Source: JACPDD01 sp040900105
Lineage (GTDB): Bacteria > Patescibacteriota > Microgenomatia > Levybacterales > UBA12049
Length of the DNA: 6,951 nt
Direction: 5' to 3'
Assembly (NCBI GenBank): GCA_040900105.1
Contig: JBBDZP010000018.1
Span: 1-6,951, forward strand
Below, in pieces: positions 5,318-6,951 of this stretch. The notes beneath the pieces were generated by a model that saw nothing but the letters and a program-made list of their open reading frames with translations, was not told where the DNA came from and did not search any database. Positions within the stretch are counted from its first letter, which is position 1, and each line of letters begins with the position of its first letter. The translations under genes and the position numbers were made by a program.

Positions 5318-6231
5318 TGGATGAGATTCCGCAAGTTATACAAACTCCCGTTGAGAATACGCCTCCAGATAAGCCTGCTAGGAAATTAAACTTAAGAAGT
5401 ATTTTAGATGTAGGTTCTTGGGTTGCTCTTTTTACTCTAACACCTCTTTTTTTTATAGCTTTTCTGTCCCAAAATAGCCTGCCCGGAGACTTTCTGTATC
5501 CGGTAAAAAGGACAGTAGAGAATACTTTACTTGCGGCAGCATCCGCAAGTCCCACAACAAAAGCCTTTTTCCAAACGGATCTTGCAGACAGAAGATTCAG
5601 CGAAGCCGAGAATCTCCTGCTCTCGCAAGCAAACACCGCGCCGCTTGATGATCTTGTTGCTCAAGTTGAAAGTACGGAAGTTTCTATTTCAAATGTTTCG
5701 GATCCTGTAAAGCAGGAAGAATTGACTATCAAGGCAATTGCGCAGATAGAAACCTATCAGGCAAAATTGACAAATACTTCGGCACAAATACAGAGCAGTT
5801 CTTCGCCTTTTGCGGAGGCCCCAACTCAGACTCAAACGGACAACACAGTTTCTATAACATCAGTTCCAACTGCTACGCAAACCCAAATAGTACAAGTTGT
5901 GACTACAACCCCAACGCCAACTCCAACCCAAGCACAAACTGTTTTTATACCTCCTCAAGACTCGCAGACTACTGTTGTTGCTTCTGCTCCAATCCCCACG
6001 TCTTCACCCGCCCAGGCAGTCCCCACCGTCACTCACGTTTCACAAGTAGGCACCCCTCAAGTTGAAGAGCAAAAAAGACAAGTTGAGCAAGCAGTCGCGA
6101 TTACAAAGCTAAAACTTGAGAAGGTTAAAAAGGACCTTGAAGAGAAATCAAAGCAAAGAGAGGAAAAAAGAGATAGGGAAAATCGCGGAGAAAACCGCAG
6201 GGAAGGTAATAACTCCTCCAAAGAAGATTAA
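5317..6231 (+). CDS. Membrane-anchored DUF5667-like protein with P/T-rich stalk
   Basis: 304 residues from ATG 5317. Order: cytoplasmic N-tail (1-25, ending in basic ARKLNLR); one membrane segment (about 31-50); a helical extracytoplasmic region starting LPGDFLYPVKRTVENTLL (55-72) with AFFQTDLADRRFSEAENLL, the DUF5667 pattern; a Pro/Thr/Gln-rich stalk (about 157-245) with repeated PT units; and a strongly charged Lys/Glu/Arg tail (about 246-304), probably coiled coil, ending disordered. Topology by the positive-inside rule is N-in, C-out. It shares the core and the regulatory layout with the gene at 3291, so the two may be functional partners at the cell surface. Function is unknown. The stalk composition differs from neighbouring genes because of its CCAACN-type repeats. 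Confidence 0.82.
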   Translation: MDEIPQVIQTPVENTPPDKPARKLNLRSILDVGSWVALFTLTPLFFIAFLSQNSLPGDFLYPVKRTVENTLLAAASASPTTKAFFQTDLADRRFSEAENLLLSQANTAPLDDLVAQVESTEVSISNVSDPVKQEELTIKAIAQIETYQAKLTNTSAQIQSSSSPFAEAPTQTQTDNTVSITSVPTATQTQIVQVVTTTPTPTPTQAQTVFIPPQDSQTTVVASAPIPTSSPAQAVPTVTHVSQVGTPQVEEQKRQVEQAVAITKLKLEKVKKDLEEKSKQREEKRDRENRGENRREGNNSSKED

Positions 6232-6260
6232 ACTGCGTATTGACGCCGACTTAATCGGGG

Positions 6261-6289
6261 TTGACAAAAAATCCCTAGGTTTATATAAT
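6261..6289 (+). promoter_or_regulatory. Perfect consensus sigma-70 promoter upstream of 16S rRNA
   Basis: TTGACA (6261-6266), exact 17-nt spacer, TATAAT (6284-6289), preceded by an AT-rich tract. This is the strongest promoter in the window, as expected for an rRNA operon. The predicted start is near 6296. Its transcript meets an intrinsic terminator about 60 nt later, before the 16S. Confidence 0.85.
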
Positions 6290-6332
6290 AGATTCCGGTA
6301 TGTAAAGACTTTGTCTGAAGCGATAAGGAGAC

Positions 6333-6355
6333 ACCCGCTTTAGGCGGGTTTTTTT
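6333..6355 (+). terminator. Intrinsic terminator between rRNA promoter and 16S
   Basis: ACCCGC (6333-6338), loop TTTAG, GCGGGT (6344-6349), then an uninterrupted run of seven T (6349-6355). It is a textbook rho-independent terminator. It may end the DUF5667-like transcript (stop codon 102 nt upstream), or act as an attenuator of the promoter at 6261. AAGGAG just before the stem (6325-6330) looks like a Shine-Dalgarno but no reading frame follows it. Confidence 0.8.
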
Positions 6356-6386
6356 GTATACTGCAGAGCTTGACGCTTTGCATCTC

Positions 6387-6397
6387 GCTCTTTGAAA
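6387..6397 (+). promoter_or_regulatory. boxA antitermination signal
   Basis: GCTCTTTGAAA matches rRNA boxA (NusB/NusE binding; TGCTCTTTAACA in E. coli, and close to the CTTTGAAA forms of Gram-positive leaders). It lies downstream of the terminator at 6333-6355, so it can help transcription through later hairpins but not through that terminator. It overlaps the -10 of the weaker promoter candidate; only one of the two readings can be used at a time. Confidence 0.65.
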
Positions 6398-6498
6398 TTC
6401 AAACACAGGATTAGTTCTGAGTGCAAATCAGGACTTGCTTTTTAATTACTCGAGTTCGCCAACTGGCGGATACTCGACGATCAGAAAGTGGTAGGAAA

Positions 6499-6532
6499 TC
6501 TGTTTCCATTTATTTGGAAGCAGAATTTTTTT
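6499..6532 (+). terminator. Terminator-like hairpin abutting the 16S 5' end
   Basis: TCTGTTTCCA (6499-6508) pairs with TGGAAGCAGA (6515-6524) over 10 pairs including one G-U, loop TTTATT, followed by A and seven T (6526-6532). The form is that of an intrinsic terminator with an A+T-rich stem. More likely it is part of the processing structure at the mature 16S 5' end, with termination suppressed through boxA. Confidence 0.4.
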
Positions 6533-6951
6533 GAGAATTTGATCCTGGTTCAGGATGAACGCTGGCGGCGTGCCTTAAGCATGCAAGTCGAACGATCTTG
6601 TGCTCTGCACAAGGATTTTCGAATTATGATTTTCGATTTGCCATTTAATTTTGGAATTTAAAAATTTTAGAATTGATTGGAAATTGGAAATTCGAAATTG
6701 GAAATTCTCGCGCAGGGCGCGAGGTAGTGGCGGACGGGTGAGTAAAGCGTAGGAATCTACCCCTAGGAAGAGGATAGCTCGCCGAAAGGCGAGGTAATAC
6801 TTTATAGTCTCGTAAGAGTAAAGACCTTAACTGGTCGCCAAGGGAGGAGCCTGCGTCCTATCAGCTAGTTGGTGAGGTAATGGCTTACCAAGGCTATGAC
6901 GGGTAGCCGGACTGAGAGGTCGATCGGCCACAACTGCACTGAGACACGGGC
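6527..6951 (+). rRNA. rrs: 16S ribosomal RNA, 5' part (cut by window end)
   Basis: Small-subunit rRNA. The conserved blocks TTTGATCCTGG, GGATGAACGCTGGCGGCGTG, CATGCAAGTCGAACG, GTGGCGGACGGGTGAGTAA and ACTGAGAGG/ACTGAGACACGG appear in the standard order. Aligning G6535 with E. coli G9 puts position 1 near 6527; the exact end is uncertain by several bases. Two hairpins bracket the V1 insert: CTTGTGC/GCACAAG (6597-6613) and CTCGCGC/GCGCGAG (6707-6723). The V1 region from CGAACG to GTGGCGG is about 90-100 nt longer than in E. coli. The 27F primer site (6534-6553) has mismatches at 6537 and 6549. The gene runs off the window before V3. Confidence 0.97.
6614..6706 (+). repeat. Inverted heptamer arrays inserted in 16S V1
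   Basis: The left half is built of 7-bp units GATTTTC, GAATTAT, GATTTTC, GATTTGC, CATTTAA (6614-6648). The right half is ATTGGAA, ATTGGAA, ATTCGAA, ATTGGAA, ATT (6676-6706). Pairing the left half with the complement of the right half base by base gives a long imperfect helix, with roughly three of four positions paired. It is far more A+T-rich than the rest of the 16S. It is either an extended helix 6 or an intervening sequence removed after transcription. Confidence 0.75.

Larger units (their letters stand above)
6232..6526 (+). other. rRNA leader region, no protein gene
   Basis: Contents in order: perfect promoter (6261-6289); start-stop ATGTAA at 6300-6305; small hairpin AGAC-TTT-GTCT (6306-6316) whose right arm could instead pair with AGAC at 6329-6332; terminator (6333-6355); a weaker second promoter candidate, TTGACG (6370-6375), 17 nt, TGAAAT (6393-6398); boxA; hairpin 6413-6435 (8 bp, one G-U pair, loop GTGCAAA); hairpin 6451-6476 (CGAGT/ACTCG enclosing CGCC/GGCG); and hairpin 6499-6524 before the 16S. 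Several stems in series are normal for leaders handled by antitermination and RNase III. Confidence 0.6.

Noticed and set aside
5910..5940. CCAACN hexamer repeats as another member of the heptamer arrays
   Set aside because: The period is 6, matching two codons (Pro-Thr), so protein-level stalk repetition explains it.
6116..6343. 75-codon frame running from the end of the DUF5667-like gene into the rRNA leader
   Set aside because: Overlaps the real gene in another frame, then the consensus promoter and terminator; composition is that of a shadow frame.

Overview
This looks like a chromosomal segment of a Candidate Phyla Radiation (Patescibacteria) bacterium, most likely of the Microgenomates side. 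The evidence is the 5' part of a 16S rRNA with CPR-like departures (mismatches at the classic 27F primer site and a long V1 insertion), two small secreted or membrane proteins resembling DUF5667, a compact TopA carrying an LPAGRQ-type palindromic insert, and a stand-alone S23/four-helix-bundle gene. The phylum call is inference; exact placement needs the rest of the 16S. TGA behaves as a stop, so recoding of UGA is not indicated.

Layout. (1) 3-2108 (+): topA, missing only a few N-terminal codons, with three unusual in-frame inserts. Just after its stop lies an out-of-frame second copy of the TopA C-terminus (2129-2176). (2) 2329-2778 (-): a small polytopic membrane protein convergent with topA. 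(3) 2804-3250: a self-contained unit of a frameshifted S23/four-helix-bundle gene flanked by inverted arrays of a degenerate 7-bp repeat. (4) 3291-4154 (+): secreted DUF5667-like protein. (5) 4201-4737 and 4730-5275 (+): overlapping SpoU-type RNA 2'-O-methyltransferase and a uracil-DNA glycosylase lacking two of the usual four Fe-S cysteines. (6) 5317-6231 (+): membrane-anchored DUF5667-like protein. (7) 6261-6526: rRNA leader with a perfect consensus promoter, a strong intrinsic terminator, a boxA and several hairpins. (8) 6527 to the end: 16S rRNA, cut by the window edge.

The most striking signal is a shared 7-bp periodicity. Short arrays of 4-5 heptamers, unrelated in sequence, occur inside topA (AGCGTCC), on both sides of the S23 gene (AACTTCT type, inverted), inside the methyltransferase gene (ATTAAAG) and as an inverted pair inside 16S V1 (GATTTTC / ATTGGAA). 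The S23 unit and the 16S insert have the same plan, heptamer array then inverted heptamer array. S23 proteins are historically linked to rRNA intervening sequences, which makes an IVS-like element family a reasonable hypothesis. A second recurrent signal is that three genes have promoter-like hexamers whose -10 ends only 6-7 nt before the start codon, with no Shine-Dalgarno, suggesting leaderless mRNAs. Both DUF5667-like genes also have an operator-like dyad over the -10.
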